Part shown: in pieces, positions 41,841 to 51,215 of the stretch | Layout of the letters: each line of letters opens with the position of its first letter | Numbering within the stretch: the stretch's first letter is position 1 | Assembly (NCBI RefSeq): GCF_900215335.1 | Contig: NZ_OCMT01000002.1 | Span: 744,001-808,000 of the forward strand | Reading direction: 5' to 3' | Length of the DNA stretch: 64,000 bases | Source of the DNA: Pedobacter xixiisoli | Lineage (GTDB): Bacteria > Bacteroidota > Bacteroidia > Sphingobacteriales > Sphingobacteriaceae | The notes under the pieces: model-generated | The model's database searches: none | What the model was told of the DNA's origin: nothing | The model's input: the letters and a program-made list of their open reading frames with translations, nothing else | Translations under genes and position numbers: made by a program

Positions 41841-42665
41841 CTATTTCATAGGTTTAGATGCTAGAGCTGTACCTAAAAACACAGATGCGTGAGCATCAAA
41901 GGCGTCAGTATCTCCAGAAGTAAAAAATGCCTGAAGTCCATCTTTCGAAAGTATGTTTTCTATCTCCTGGTGTCTATCCAAATAATCAGCCAAACTCGTC
42001 GCAACAATGTCGCCTTGCGTAACGAGCTCTACGCCTGGATGAAGATATTTTTCAATTTTCGGAACTAACAAAGGATAATGCGTACATGCCAGTAAGATGG
42101 TATCAATCTCTCCAGATTGTTGTAACAGTGCATCAAGATATTCCTTTACAAAATAATCAGCACCATCACTTTCGTGTTCTCCATTTTCTATTAACGGCAC
42201 CCACATTGGGCAACTTTGTTGATAAACTTTCACATCCGGAAAAAACTTGTTGATCTCTATCAAATAAGATTCAGATTTAACTGTTCCTCTGGTACCTAGT
42301 ACGCCAATAGATTTATTACTACTCATTTCTCCAATAATTTCGGCCGTAGGTCTAATTACGCCCAAAACCCTATGATTGGGATACTTATTTGGTAAATCTA
42401 ATTGCTGGATATTACGTAATGCCTTTGCAGAAGCTGTATTACAAGCCAAAATTACCAGCGAACAACCTTGTTTAAAAAGCCACTCTACACATTCTAACGT
42501 ATATTGATAAACAGTTGCAAAAGAATGATCACCATAAGGCGAACGAGCATTATCGCCTAAATAGATATAATTGTAATTGGGCAATTTTTCTGCTATGGCT
42601 TTAAAAACGGTTAAACCGCCAAAGCCAGAATCAAAGATACCTATTGCATTTTTTGGAGAATTCAT
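41841..42665 (-). CDS. murI: Glutamate racemase
   Basis: A 274-residue cytosolic enzyme giving D-glutamate for peptidoglycan. IGIFDSGFGGLTV at the N terminus, catalytic Cys in LACNTAS (about residue 72) and LACTHYP (about 185) are all present. I use the second ATG (42663-42665, MNSPKNAIGIF); an ATG six bases earlier adjoins the T run of an upstream hairpin. The murI start is just 12 bases after that hairpin, so read-through or attenuation from the ompH transcript may set its expression. Confidence 0.9.
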   Translation of the reverse strand: MNSPKNAIGIFDSGFGGLTVFKAIAEKLPNYNYIYLGDNARSPYGDHSFATVYQYTLECVEWLFKQGCSLVILACNTASAKALRNIQQLDLPNKYPNHRVLGVIRPTAEIIGEMSSNKSIGVLGTRGTVKSESYLIEINKFFPDVKVYQQSCPMWVPLIENGEHESDGADYFVKEYLDALLQQSGEIDTILLACTHYPLLVPKIEKYLHPGVELVTQGDIVATSLADYLDRHQEIENILSKDGLQAFFTSGDTDAFDAHASVFLGTALASKPMK

Positions 42666-42670
42666 GAGCA

Positions 42671-42703
42671 TAAAAAAGCGGAATTAGTTTTTCTAATTCC
42701 GCT
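42671..42703 (-). terminator. Hairpin between ompH and murI
   Basis: AGCGGAATTAG and CTAATTCCGCT form a perfect 11-bp stem with a 5-nt loop, followed on the minus strand by TTTTTT. It is a strong terminator shape lying directly before the murI start. Confidence 0.85.
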
Positions 42704-42725
42704 AATAAATTTCTATAATTTAAAA

Positions 42726-43313
42726 TTATGGTTTTTTAGCAGGAGTTGCAGCTGGTTTAGCAGCAGTTGCCGAAATACCTAATTTAGTTTTTACTGCAGC
42801 AGTAATATCTTCGCCACCATCAAAATAAACCAAATTGTTAAAACCTTGTGAAGCAGCTGTATCAAAAACGTAAGACAAACCTTTATCTTTTGAAATAGCA
42901 TTGATTGCAGTTGCTACTTTTTGTTGCAACGGAGGGAAAAGTTCACCTTGTTTAGTTTCAACGTCTGTTCTAGCTTTGTTACGAGCATCTTCAATTCTTT
43001 TTTGCAAATCTGTCAACTCAGTTTGAGCAGTTTGTAATTCTTTTAGAACTTGCTCTTTATTCGCTTCGCTAAGTGTTCTCTCTTTATCTTGAGCTGCTTT
43101 TAATTTGTTTTGGTACTCAGTAATCATTTTATCAATCTCAGCTTGTTTTGCCTTTGCTAAGTTTTCAATAGTAGCAGAAACAGTTTTAGCTTCTGGTAGA
43201 GATGCGAAAATTTCGTCAGAATTTAAATGACCAAATTTTTGTTGTGCACTCACAACGTGAGTAGTTAAAAGTAATCCTGCAGCTACAAATAATCCTTTAA
43301 TTAACTTTTTCAT
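42726..43313 (-). CDS. OmpH/Skp-family periplasmic chaperone
   Basis: A 195-residue secreted protein (signal peptide about 1-23, ending VVSAQ) with a helical coiled-coil core (about 45-135) and a C-terminal beta segment YVFDTAASQGFNNLVYFDGGEDIT. Skp traps unfolded outer-membrane proteins. An Ala/Pro/Lys tail closes it. A second OmpH and bamA precede it on the same strand, the usual arrangement for outer-membrane assembly. Confidence 0.9.
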   Translation of the reverse strand: MKKLIKGLFVAAGLLLTTHVVSAQQKFGHLNSDEIFASLPEAKTVSATIENLAKAKQAEIDKMITEYQNKLKAAQDKERTLSEANKEQVLKELQTAQTELTDLQKRIEDARNKARTDVETKQGELFPPLQQKVATAINAISKDKGLSYVFDTAASQGFNNLVYFDGGEDITAAVKTKLGISATAAKPAATPAKKP

Positions 43314-43323
43314 TTATGTTTAT

Positions 43324-43364
43324 AATTTGTTTTAATGGTAATGAAGCTATCTAGATAAATCTAG
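43324..43364 (-). promoter_or_regulatory. Shared leader element before the second ompH
   Basis: AATTTGTTTTAATGGTAATG-AAGCTA on the plus strand is followed by the palindrome CTAGAT-AA-ATCTAG (43351-43364). A like element with an inverted repeat lies at 50521-50584. Confidence 0.45.
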
Positions 43365-43413
43365 GATGTTTTCATTTTTTAATATTCCTAATGTTTGTTT
43401 TCTATTCTGTGTG

Positions 43414-43944
43414 TTATTTTACTAGAGTACCTGGCTTAAAACCTAGCTTTATAATGATGTCGTTGCTAATATCATAGGTAGCGCTAGCATAAATCATCAT
43501 TGTACTTTCGCTGCTTTTATCAAATACGAAGTCAATGTATTTGTTTTTTGCAACTTCTGCAATGGTTGAAGAAACTTTTTCTTGAATTGGCTTTAATAAT
43601 TTGGTACGTGTTTGAAATAAATCTCCCTCTGGACCGAATTTTTGGCGCTGCAATTCTTTCGCTTTTTTCTCCTTCTCGATAATGTCATTCTCTCTACGTC
43701 TACGCATATCATCAGTTAGTAATACTTGATCTGCCTGATAAGCCTTGTACATTGCCTCTACATCTTTAAAAACATCATCAACTTCTTTTTGGTATTGCTT
43801 AGATAAACCTTCTACCTGAGTTAACGATGATTTATAATCTGGAATGTGTTTCAAAATATATTCTGTATCCACATAGGCCATTTTCTGTGCTGATGCTCCT
43901 AATGCCATTAGAAGTAAAAAGCTAGCTAAAAATATTTTTTTCAT
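43414..43944 (-). CDS. OmpH/Skp-family periplasmic chaperone
   Basis: A 176-residue secreted protein (signal peptide about 1-19, ending ASAQ) with KMAYVDTEYILKHIPDY, a long charged helix (40-110), and IDFVFDKSSESTMMIYAS near the end, all typical of bacteroidotal OmpH. It lies 47 bases after bamA and is probably co-transcribed with it. The second ompH (42726-43313) is a diverged paralogue rather than a recent copy. Confidence 0.9.
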   Translation of the reverse strand: MKKIFLASFLLLMALGASAQKMAYVDTEYILKHIPDYKSSLTQVEGLSKQYQKEVDDVFKDVEAMYKAYQADQVLLTDDMRRRRENDIIEKEKKAKELQRQKFGPEGDLFQTRTKLLKPIQEKVSSTIAEVAKNKYIDFVFDKSSESTMMIYASATYDISNDIIIKLGFKPGTLVK

Positions 43945-43991
43945 ATCAAACGGTTTCTTAACGCTTTAATTAAGCTTTTAATTGTGTGTTA

Positions 43992-46535
43992 TTAGTTAAA
44001 ACCTCCCATTTGTTGTGCAATACTAAAGTGGAATTGTCCTTTGTTTGCATCAGGCACACCTGGAATGTTATCAAATCCATAACCATAATCTATGCCAAGT
44101 AATCCAAATATCGGTAAAAATATCTTTGCACCAACACCCACAGACCTTCTAACGTTAAAAGGATTAAAGTCGCGGAACTTATCCCATGTGTTACCTGCCT
44201 CACCAAAAACTGTCATAAAGGCAGTAGCTTGCTGCGAATTAATTACCGGATATCTTAACTCCATCACATATTTTGTAAATATAGGGCTACCAGAACTTTG
44301 TGCAATATTAGGGTTAGCACCTACAGGAATTACTGAGTTATTTGAATAACCACGCATAGCGATGATTTCTGAACCTTGTAAGAAATCGAAACCTTGCATA
44401 CCATCACCACCTAATTTGAAACGCTCAAATGCGGATTGACCAACGGCACTGTTATACGAGCCTAAGAAACCGAATTGTGCTTGTCCTTTGAAAACCAATT
44501 TACCAACTACAGTTTCAAACCATTGCGCTTCAAATTTCCACTTATGGTATTCTGTAAATTTATAACGTTGCTTATCAGATGCGGTGTTATAGTTAATGTT
44601 GTTAAACAATGAGTATGGAGGTGTTGCTTGTACTGTAAATCTTAAGTAAGCTCCACCTGTTGGGAAAATGTTATGATTTCTCGAATCTCTAGAAATTTCT
44701 TGGGTGATGTTTAAGTTGTAAGATTCACCAGTGCTAAACAAATAACCAGGATAGTTATTTAAAACGTATTGGTTTAAGTTGATAGAGTGTACCAAAGAGA
44801 ACCAGTTATCTGGCCATTTTAATTTTCTACCTAAGCTAAACGAAACACCATTTAAACGAATACCATAGTAATTAGCATTGCTTTTTGCTAAACCATTAGA
44901 TTGCAACGAAGTAAATGCGCTTACACCAAAACTTACTGGTTTCTTACCGCCAAACCAAGGTTCAGAAAATGAGAAACTGTATGATTGGTAAAATTTACCG
45001 TTTGTTTGTCCACGTAAACTTAACCTTTGCCCATCACCTTTTGGCAATGGTCTGTAAGCTTCGCCTTTAAATAAATTCTTTAATGAGAAGTTGTTAAAAG
45101 TTAAACCTAACGTACCGATTACACGGCCACCACCAAAACCACCTGATAATTCAATTTGATCTGAAGGCTTTTCTTCTACGTGGTATACGATATCTACTGT
45201 ACCATCTGACGGGTTTGGTTTAGGAACTGGATTCGTTTTAGATTCGTCAAAATTACCTAGCTGACCAATTTCACGTACACTTCTGATCAATAATTCCTTA
45301 GAGAAGTAATCTCCCGGTTTTGTACGGATTTCCCTCAATACAACTCTATCATTTGTAATGGTATTTCCTAAAACGCTCACTTTATTGATGGTGTATTTCG
45401 GACCTTCGTAGATACGCATTTCTACGTCTACAGTATCATTGTAAATCTTAGTTTGTACTGGATCTACGTTAAAAGTAAGGTAACCATCGTTCAAGTAAAT
45501 ACTAGAAACATCGTCACCATTGGCGCTACCTCTAAGTTTTTTCTCTAGTTTTTCTTCGCTAAATACTTCTCCCTTTTCGATACCGAAAACCTTTTCTAAA
45601 AATTCAGTATTGTATTTTGCATTACCAACCCATGTAATCTTTCCAAAATAATATTTCGGTCCTTCATACATGTTGATTTTTATACCAACTGTTTTATCGT
45701 TGTTTTTATAAACGCTATCGCTGATGATGGAAGCATCACGATAACCTTTTTCATGCAACTTAGCCACAAAAGCTAATTTGTCTTCTTCGTATTTTTCTTT
45801 ATTGAATTTACCGCTACCAAAAACCTTATAAAAAGCTCTTTGCTTAGTTTTTTTCAAATACTTTCTAAGTTTCGAAGATTTAAATTCTTTGTTTCCTTCA
45901 AATTCGATTCTCTGAACTTTAACCCTTCTGCCCTTATCTACATTAACCTGAAGAATTACACTATTTTCTTGGTTAGGATCTGGTTTAGAAACATAATCTA
46001 CCTTAGTATAGAAAAATCCCTTTTCATAAAGATATTTTGTAATGGTAGATCTTGTGGTGTTATACAAGTTATCGTTAATGATAGATTTCCCTGCTTTATC
46101 TCCCAGCTTTTCCTGTATATCGGTTTTTTGCGACTTACTGATACCAGTAAATTCAAAACCGCTTAAACGAGGAAGCTCTACAACTTCAATATCAAAATAA
46201 ACAGTATCACCATTTATTCTAGAAACATTTAACTTGATGTCGTCAAATAAGCCTTGCGCCCATAAGTTTTTAATAGCGTTGGCTGTACCTTCTCCAGGCA
46301 GCATAATAGACTCGCCTGTAGTTAGCTTAGAAAGCACAACAATTACATCTTTATCAAGATATTTTGCGCCAGTTAAGGTAGTACCTCCAATAATATATTC
46401 TCTTGGTGTGAAATAGTCTAAATTTAGGCCATTTACTTTTAAGGAAGGAGTAGCTTGTGTTTGTTGGTTACGAATTTGAGCTAGTGACGGAAAACCTATC
46501 AAAAGCAGAAATACTAGTTGGTATATTCTTCTCAT
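43992..46535 (-). CDS. bamA: Outer-membrane assembly factor BamA
   Basis: An 847-residue Omp85 protein: signal peptide (1-19, ending SLAQ), POTRA repeats to about residue 455, and a C-terminal 16-strand barrel beginning near SGGFGGGRVIGTLGLTFNN. The expected family features include the strand VEEKPSDQIELSGGFG before the barrel and a C-terminal hydrophobic strand. It inserts beta-barrel proteins into the outer membrane. It sits between uppS and two ompH genes, the standard Bacteroidota envelope cluster. Confidence 0.93.
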   Translation of the reverse strand: MRRIYQLVFLLLIGFPSLAQIRNQQTQATPSLKVNGLNLDYFTPREYIIGGTTLTGAKYLDKDVIVVLSKLTTGESIMLPGEGTANAIKNLWAQGLFDDIKLNVSRINGDTVYFDIEVVELPRLSGFEFTGISKSQKTDIQEKLGDKAGKSIINDNLYNTTRSTITKYLYEKGFFYTKVDYVSKPDPNQENSVILQVNVDKGRRVKVQRIEFEGNKEFKSSKLRKYLKKTKQRAFYKVFGSGKFNKEKYEEDKLAFVAKLHEKGYRDASIISDSVYKNNDKTVGIKINMYEGPKYYFGKITWVGNAKYNTEFLEKVFGIEKGEVFSEEKLEKKLRGSANGDDVSSIYLNDGYLTFNVDPVQTKIYNDTVDVEMRIYEGPKYTINKVSVLGNTITNDRVVLREIRTKPGDYFSKELLIRSVREIGQLGNFDESKTNPVPKPNPSDGTVDIVYHVEEKPSDQIELSGGFGGGRVIGTLGLTFNNFSLKNLFKGEAYRPLPKGDGQRLSLRGQTNGKFYQSYSFSFSEPWFGGKKPVSFGVSAFTSLQSNGLAKSNANYYGIRLNGVSFSLGRKLKWPDNWFSLVHSINLNQYVLNNYPGYLFSTGESYNLNITQEISRDSRNHNIFPTGGAYLRFTVQATPPYSLFNNINYNTASDKQRYKFTEYHKWKFEAQWFETVVGKLVFKGQAQFGFLGSYNSAVGQSAFERFKLGGDGMQGFDFLQGSEIIAMRGYSNNSVIPVGANPNIAQSSGSPIFTKYVMELRYPVINSQQATAFMTVFGEAGNTWDKFRDFNPFNVRRSVGVGAKIFLPIFGLLGIDYGYGFDNIPGVPDANKGQFHFSIAQQMGGFN

Positions 46536-46598
46536 TTACAATCTAAAAAACGTTGCTAAGTTAATTTAAACTCATGTTAAATTTTGTTAAAAGAAAAA

Positions 46599-47339
46599 TT
46601 AGTTCAATTGCTCACTAATTTTTCCAAAGCGACGTTCGCGTTTTTGATAATCTACTATTGCCTCGTAAAGATGCTCTCTCCTGAAATCTGGCCATAGTGT
46701 TTCGGTAAAATACAATTCTGTGTAGGCCATTTGCCATAAAAGATAATTGCTGATACGGTGTTCACCACTGGTGCGTATCATCAACTCTGGGTCGGGTATG
46801 TTTACAGTTGTTAACTGAGCGGCAAACAGCTGTTCATCAATTTCTTCAATATTGATTTTTCCTTCCTGTACTTGTGTTGCCAATTTTTTTGCAGCCTCTA
46901 CAAGCTCCCATTTTGCACTGTAGCTCAATGCTAAGGTCAAGGTACATTTCGTATTTGCCTTAGTCTTATCCATTGCATTGGCTAAATCATCAATACATTT
47001 TTGCGGAAGCGATTTTAAATCACCTATGGCATTTAGCTTGATGTTATTTTTATTAAGGGTTTCTGCTTCTTGGTTAATGGTAGAAATCAACAATTCCATT
47101 AAAGCATTCACTTCTTCTATCGGTCGGTTCCAGTTTTCGGTAGAAAAGGCATAAACAGTAAGATATTTTATACCAATCTCTACACAGCCCTCTACAATAT
47201 CCTTTACAGAAAGCACACCACTCTCGTGGCCAAAAACCCTGAACTTCCCTTGATTTTTTGCCCAACGCCCATTACCGTCCATGATAATGGCAATATGCTC
47301 TGGTAAGCGATTAATATCTATTTGATCTTTAAAATCCAT
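46599..47339 (-). CDS. uppS: Isoprenyl transferase (undecaprenyl diphosphate synthase)
   Basis: A 246-residue cis-prenyltransferase. IIMDGNGRWAKNQG holds the catalytic Asp near residue 19, FSTENWNRP, and RTSGEHRISNYLLWQMAY with ELYFTETLWPDF complete the signature. It makes the C55 carrier lipid for cell-wall and polysaccharide synthesis. It precedes bamA by 63 bases and follows the PorG-like gene. Confidence 0.94.
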   Translation of the reverse strand: MDFKDQIDINRLPEHIAIIMDGNGRWAKNQGKFRVFGHESGVLSVKDIVEGCVEIGIKYLTVYAFSTENWNRPIEEVNALMELLISTINQEAETLNKNNIKLNAIGDLKSLPQKCIDDLANAMDKTKANTKCTLTLALSYSAKWELVEAAKKLATQVQEGKINIEEIDEQLFAAQLTTVNIPDPELMIRTSGEHRISNYLLWQMAYTELYFTETLWPDFRREHLYEAIVDYQKRERRFGKISEQLN

Positions 47340-47364
47340 GTACTGTTTTTGAGGCCTTCAAGTG

Positions 47365-48165
47365 TTAAAAACACTTTTGGCTCACAAAGGTATAAGTTAT
47401 GCCAATACCTACAAACATATAAGTATCTCTTTTTCTAAAATCTCCTCTTTGAACTCCTTTACCACCAATGTTGTAACCTAATACTTCGTTAGATCTATCA
47501 CTTAATATCTCTTGCATTGAACGCACAGATGGTTCTGTAGAGAATTTTGCAGGGTCGATGTAACTTCCGTGTACGTCGTCCAGGTATTTAGTATAGGCAT
47601 TTCTATAGCCGATACTACTCATTAAAGTCCAGTTAGACTTAAAATTATACTTCAAGCCAAAACCATAAGGAATACTTAGTGCAGTTTTCTTATAACTCTC
47701 GCCTTCAGTTTGATAATACGATAATTCATATTCCTTTCCCTGATATTTTGTTTTAGGATTAAAAAACACAGCACCTATTCCTGTATACAGGTATGGAGAA
47801 AATCTAGAGGATCCACCTCCCGAAAAATAGTCGAAAAAGTTAAAATCTACCAGCAAACTCAACTCATGCAATTTATTGCTAAAGCTCAAATTTCGCTGTC
47901 TGAACTGTTCATTAGAGGAGTTGGCATCATCTGCCTTAATAGTACCGTTATTGTAATTAAAAGATAACGCCCAATTCGGGTCGAAATTAGCTTTCACAAA
48001 ACCTCCAAAAGAAAGTCCGCTAATCTTTAACGGATTTGTAGGATTTAAATCGCCCATGTAGCCTGCACCTCCTACCTGTGCACCTAGCTCCCATACCTGA
48101 GCGCTAGACGTACCAGCAAAAAATGAACTTAAAACAATGGCTAACAGCGTTCTTTTATAAAACAT
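47365..48165 (-). CDS. PorG-like outer-membrane beta-barrel (DUF6089)
   Basis: A 266-residue protein with a signal peptide (about 1-21, ending TSSAQ) and beta-barrel strands rich in alternating aromatic residues (WELGAQVGGAGYMGDL, GFVKANFDPNWALSF, YMFVGIGITYTFV). It fits DUF6089 proteins that include PorG of the type IX secretion system. The true ATG is 48163-48165, two bases after the nadK stop; the upstream in-frame TTG overlaps nadK. Assignment to PorG rests on family memory plus position next to bamA. Confidence 0.75.
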   Translation of the reverse strand: MFYKRTLLAIVLSSFFAGTSSAQVWELGAQVGGAGYMGDLNPTNPLKISGLSFGGFVKANFDPNWALSFNYNNGTIKADDANSSNEQFRQRNLSFSNKLHELSLLVDFNFFDYFSGGGSSRFSPYLYTGIGAVFFNPKTKYQGKEYELSYYQTEGESYKKTALSIPYGFGLKYNFKSNWTLMSSIGYRNAYTKYLDDVHGSYIDPAKFSTEPSVRSMQEILSDRSNEVLGYNIGGKGVQRGDFRKRDTYMFVGIGITYTFVSQKCF

Positions 48166-48166
48166 C

Positions 48167-49048
48167 CTAATAATTACGGGTATCAATACCCCAAAGCAAT
48201 TTATTCCTTAACGTAGTTAGAAACGTTTCATTGTTAAGGCGGATAAGATTTATATTAAATTTTGCTTTATTGATGCTGATTTTCACACTACGATCCACAG
48301 TTTCGGTTCTAGAATCGCAAGTGAGTAAGAATTTAGTACTGCGTGCTTCTACTTCAAAAGTAAGTTCTACATCATCGGGTACAATAATAGGCCTTACATT
48401 TAAGTTATGTGGAGCTACGGGGGTAATCACAAAATTTTGCGCACTTGGTAAAATAATTGGCCCACCGCAACTTAAAGAATAGGCAGTAGAACCCGTTGGT
48501 GTAGCGATAATTAATCCGTCTGCCCAGTAAGAGTTTACGAATTCGCCATTCATATAAGCATAAATGATCATCATCGCAGAATCATCTCTTCTGTGTATCG
48601 TGATATCGTTTAGTGCAAAGTTTTCATCTCCGAACAATCCAGCTTTAGATTCTAAACTCAATAAACTACGCTTATCAATAGAATACTCTCCATTTACAAG
48701 TGCTTTTATCGCATCATTTATTTCCGCCTTGTTAATACTTGCAAGAAAGCCTAAACGACCAAAATTTATCCCAATTACGGGAATTTGAGAATCCCTTACC
48801 AATGCAAGTGTATCTAACAAAGTACCGTCGCCACCTAAGCTTAATAGGATATCTGCATTGTTTAACAGCTCAGCATGCCCAGAAAAAGTGGCAATTGGTG
48901 ATGGAAGGTTTAATTTATCCTTTACAAACTCGAAAAACTTTTGATAAACTGTAACCTCTATCTGGTTTGCAGCCAAGGCATCAAACACTTCTTGAACAAA
49001 AGGCAGTACGCTATCATTAAAATCTCTACCGTAAAGGGCTATTTTCAT
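48167..49048 (-). CDS. nadK: NAD kinase
   Basis: A 293-residue protein with LSLGGDGTLLDTLAL (GGDG motif, near residues 70-84), GINFGRLGFL, and SLSCGGPIILPSA. It phosphorylates NAD to NADP in the cytosol. Its start is 7 bases after the CBS-protein stop and its stop lies one base before the PorG-like ATG, an operonic arrangement. Confidence 0.93.
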   Translation of the reverse strand: MKIALYGRDFNDSVLPFVQEVFDALAANQIEVTVYQKFFEFVKDKLNLPSPIATFSGHAELLNNADILLSLGGDGTLLDTLALVRDSQIPVIGINFGRLGFLASINKAEINDAIKALVNGEYSIDKRSLLSLESKAGLFGDENFALNDITIHRRDDSAMMIIYAYMNGEFVNSYWADGLIIATPTGSTAYSLSCGGPIILPSAQNFVITPVAPHNLNVRPIIVPDDVELTFEVEARSTKFLLTCDSRTETVDRSVKISINKAKFNINLIRLNNETFLTTLRNKLLWGIDTRNY

Positions 49049-49055
49049 TGGGGAA

Positions 49056-49718
49056 TTATACGTTTAAATAGTTCATGAAAGAATTAAATCTATCCATAGA
49101 ACTGTCATCCTGACTGCTGTTATTGAATACAGCTTTCACTTCATAGTCGTAACGTTCAAAAGAAGCTACAATACCAGAAAGCTCAGTTTTATTAATTTTT
49201 AAGGTTACTTCTAATTTCGTAGAATCTTGAAACGAGTTAATATAAGAAGAAAGTATTTGCGCATTATCTGCCTCTACAATTTGCGACATGTGCGCCAGCG
49301 AATTGTTTCTGTTGCTAATGGAAAGTACAATAATACCTCCAGGTTCGTTTACAGAGTAAAGATCAACAGTAAAATTCAGCAAATTATTAATAGAAATAAG
49401 TCCCAGATAGTTTTTTTGTTGATCTAGAACCGGTACTACCGATAACTGCAATTGACTGAACAAGCGAATTACTTCATAAATATGAGCATTTTCAAAAGTA
49501 AATGAATTAAGGAGGGCTAGCGGCAAAGCACCAATGGCGATTTCCAAATCTCTAGCTTCCATTAGTTCTTCTTCAGAAACAAGCCCCAAATATTGTGTTT
49601 CGTTTACAATAGGTAAATGGTACAGCTTAAACTCATTCATACGGTCTAGCGCCTTACGAACTGTGTCGGAAGTACGCAAAGGTGGTATGGTGTTCGATAT
49701 GAGTTCTACTGCTGTCAT
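49056..49718 (-). CDS. CBS-domain pair protein
   Basis: A 220-residue protein with two CBS motifs in residues 1-125 (TVRKALDRMNEFKLYHLPIVNE and VIRLFSQLQLSVVPVLDQQKNYLGLIS), then a C-terminal ACT-like region (YSVNEPGGIIVLSISNRNN, TLKINKTELSGIVASFERYDYEV). CBS pairs bind adenosyl ligands. The ACT-like tail makes a small regulatory sensor likely. It lies between an alpha/beta hydrolase and nadK in the envelope cluster; the regulated partner is unknown. Confidence 0.82.
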   Translation of the reverse strand: MTAVELISNTIPPLRTSDTVRKALDRMNEFKLYHLPIVNETQYLGLVSEEELMEARDLEIAIGALPLALLNSFTFENAHIYEVIRLFSQLQLSVVPVLDQQKNYLGLISINNLLNFTVDLYSVNEPGGIIVLSISNRNNSLAHMSQIVEADNAQILSSYINSFQDSTKLEVTLKINKTELSGIVASFERYDYEVKAVFNNSSQDDSSMDRFNSFMNYLNV

Positions 49719-49722
49719 TATT

Positions 49723-50487
49723 TTACTTAAGCAAAATTCTGTCCAAAAACTTATCTAGATAGTTATTAAATACTTCTGGCTGCTCCATCATTGGTGCGTG
49801 ACCACAGTTATCCACCCAATTTAATTCCGAATTTGGCAATAATTCATGGAATTCTTTAGCCACATCTGGAGGTGTAATTTTATCTTGTCTGCCCCAAATT
49901 AAGGATACTGGAATGGTGATTTTTTTCAGTTCCTTAGCCATGTTATGTCTAATTGCTGATTTTGCTAAAGCTAAAATACGAATCACCTTTGAACGGTCGT
50001 TAACTGTTGCAAATACTTCATCAACCAGTTCTTTGGTAGCTGTTGCGGGATCAAAAAAGGTAAATTCAACTTTTTCTTTAATAAAGTCATAACTCTCTCT
50101 TTTAGGGAAAGAACCTCCAAAAGCATTTTCATACAAACCAGAACTTCCGGTAAGCACCAAAGCTTTTACAAATTCTTGATGCGCAACAGTAAACACCAAA
50201 CCAACATGCCCTCCTAACGAATTGCCAACTAGCACTACTTGGTTAAGCTTTTTAAACTTTAGAAAACGATGCAAGTATTTAGAGAGGCTTTTAACACCTA
50301 ATGTTAGTATAGGAAGATCATAAATAGGCAAAATGGGAACTATAACTCGATATTTACCTTTAAACTCATTTAAAGCATATTCCCAGTTACTTAATTCTCC
50401 CATTAACCCGTGAAGTAAAACTATAGGTTCTCCTTCGCCAGCCTCTATAAACTTAAACCCCTCCTGTTCAATTACTTCGTAATTCAT
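49723..50487 (-). CDS. Alpha/beta hydrolase
   Basis: A 254-residue hydrolase: LLHGLMGELSNW oxyanion loop, VGNSLGGHVGL with nucleophile Ser near residue 92, LIWGRQDKITPP with the acidic residue, and DNCGHAPMMEQPE with the His. It resembles the carboxylesterase/MenH-like families. The stop is 5 bases before the CBS gene start on the same strand. Substrate unknown. Confidence 0.88.
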   Translation of the reverse strand: MNYEVIEQEGFKFIEAGEGEPIVLLHGLMGELSNWEYALNEFKGKYRVIVPILPIYDLPILTLGVKSLSKYLHRFLKFKKLNQVVLVGNSLGGHVGLVFTVAHQEFVKALVLTGSSGLYENAFGGSFPKRESYDFIKEKVEFTFFDPATATKELVDEVFATVNDRSKVIRILALAKSAIRHNMAKELKKITIPVSLIWGRQDKITPPDVAKEFHELLPNSELNWVDNCGHAPMMEQPEVFNNYLDKFLDRILLK

Positions 50488-50520
50488 AAATATTATTATG
50501 TATGTTTTTCACCTTTTTAA

Positions 50521-50584
50521 ATTTGTTTTCAATGGTGGTGAAGCTACCATGATTAATTGTTTTACCTTGATCTGCTAATCATGG
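50521..50584 (-). promoter_or_regulatory. Shared leader element before the alpha/beta hydrolase
   Basis: ATTTGTTTTCAATGGTGGTG-AAGCTA on the plus strand matches the ompH leader element. It is followed by CCATGATTA (50547-50555) and TAATCATGG (50576-50584), an exact 9-bp inverted repeat. Confidence 0.45.
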
Positions 50585-50685
50585 CGGTTTGGTATATGCC
50601 ACTAAGTTAATAGAGTAAATGCAATTAATATGAAATTAAATCACATTTTTTATAAAGACTCTTTGATATGCCAGTAAAGAAATGA

Positions 50686-51132
50686 TTATCCCAACTTACT
50701 TTTTACAATCTCACCAATTAACTTCCCTTCGGCCTTACCTGCTAATTCTTTGTTAGCCAAACCCATTACTTTACCCATTTCTTTAACAGAGCTAGCACCA
50801 GTTTCACCAATAATCTTTTCGATAATAGCTTCAATTTCTGCCCTTTCCAATTGTTTTGGCAAAAACTGAGCAATCACGTCAATTTCTTCTTGTTCTACCT
50901 GGCGCAAATCTTCCCTACCTTGACTTTCGTAAATATCAGCCGATTCTTTACGTTGCTTAACTAGCTTTTGTAAAATTTTTATTTCAGCATCTTCGTTAAG
51001 CTCCTCTCCCTGACCTTTTTCTGTTTTTGCTAATAAAATTGCAGCTTTTATCGCTCTCAATCCTCTTAATTTAACTTGGTCTTTAGCCAACATGGCTTGT
51101 TTAATTTCTTGATCTATTGTTGTTGATATCAT
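50686..51132 (-). CDS. GatB/YqeY domain protein
   Basis: A 148-residue YqeY-like protein: IKQAMLAKDQVKLRGLRAIKAAI at the N terminus, QVEQEEIDVIAQFLPKQL in the middle and VKEMGKVMGLANKELAGKAEG in the C-terminal half. It resembles the tRNA-binding tail of the GatB amidotransferase subunit; stand-alone YqeY function is unclear. It has a reiterated leader upstream (51133-51215). Confidence 0.9.
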   Translation of the reverse strand: MISTTIDQEIKQAMLAKDQVKLRGLRAIKAAILLAKTEKGQGEELNEDAEIKILQKLVKQRKESADIYESQGREDLRQVEQEEIDVIAQFLPKQLERAEIEAIIEKIIGETGASSVKEMGKVMGLANKELAGKAEGKLIGEIVKSKLG

Positions 51133-51215
51133 GATTGTTATGGGTTATCAAGTTGCGTGTTACGGGCTATGCATCCAAACTGGAAACTCACAACTTGTAA
51201 CACGTAACTGTGTAG
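51133..51215 (-). promoter_or_regulatory. Reiterated leader upstream of yqeY
   Basis: On the minus strand CGTGTTAC pairs with GTAACACG over about 34 bases, followed by AACTTG, AACCC and ATAAC reiterations up to the ATG. Similar GTTACG/CCCGTAAC elements precede kdsC. Confidence 0.4.

Noticed and set aside
45840..46166. 108-codon open frame antisense to bamA
   Set aside because: Shadow of the POTRA coding region.
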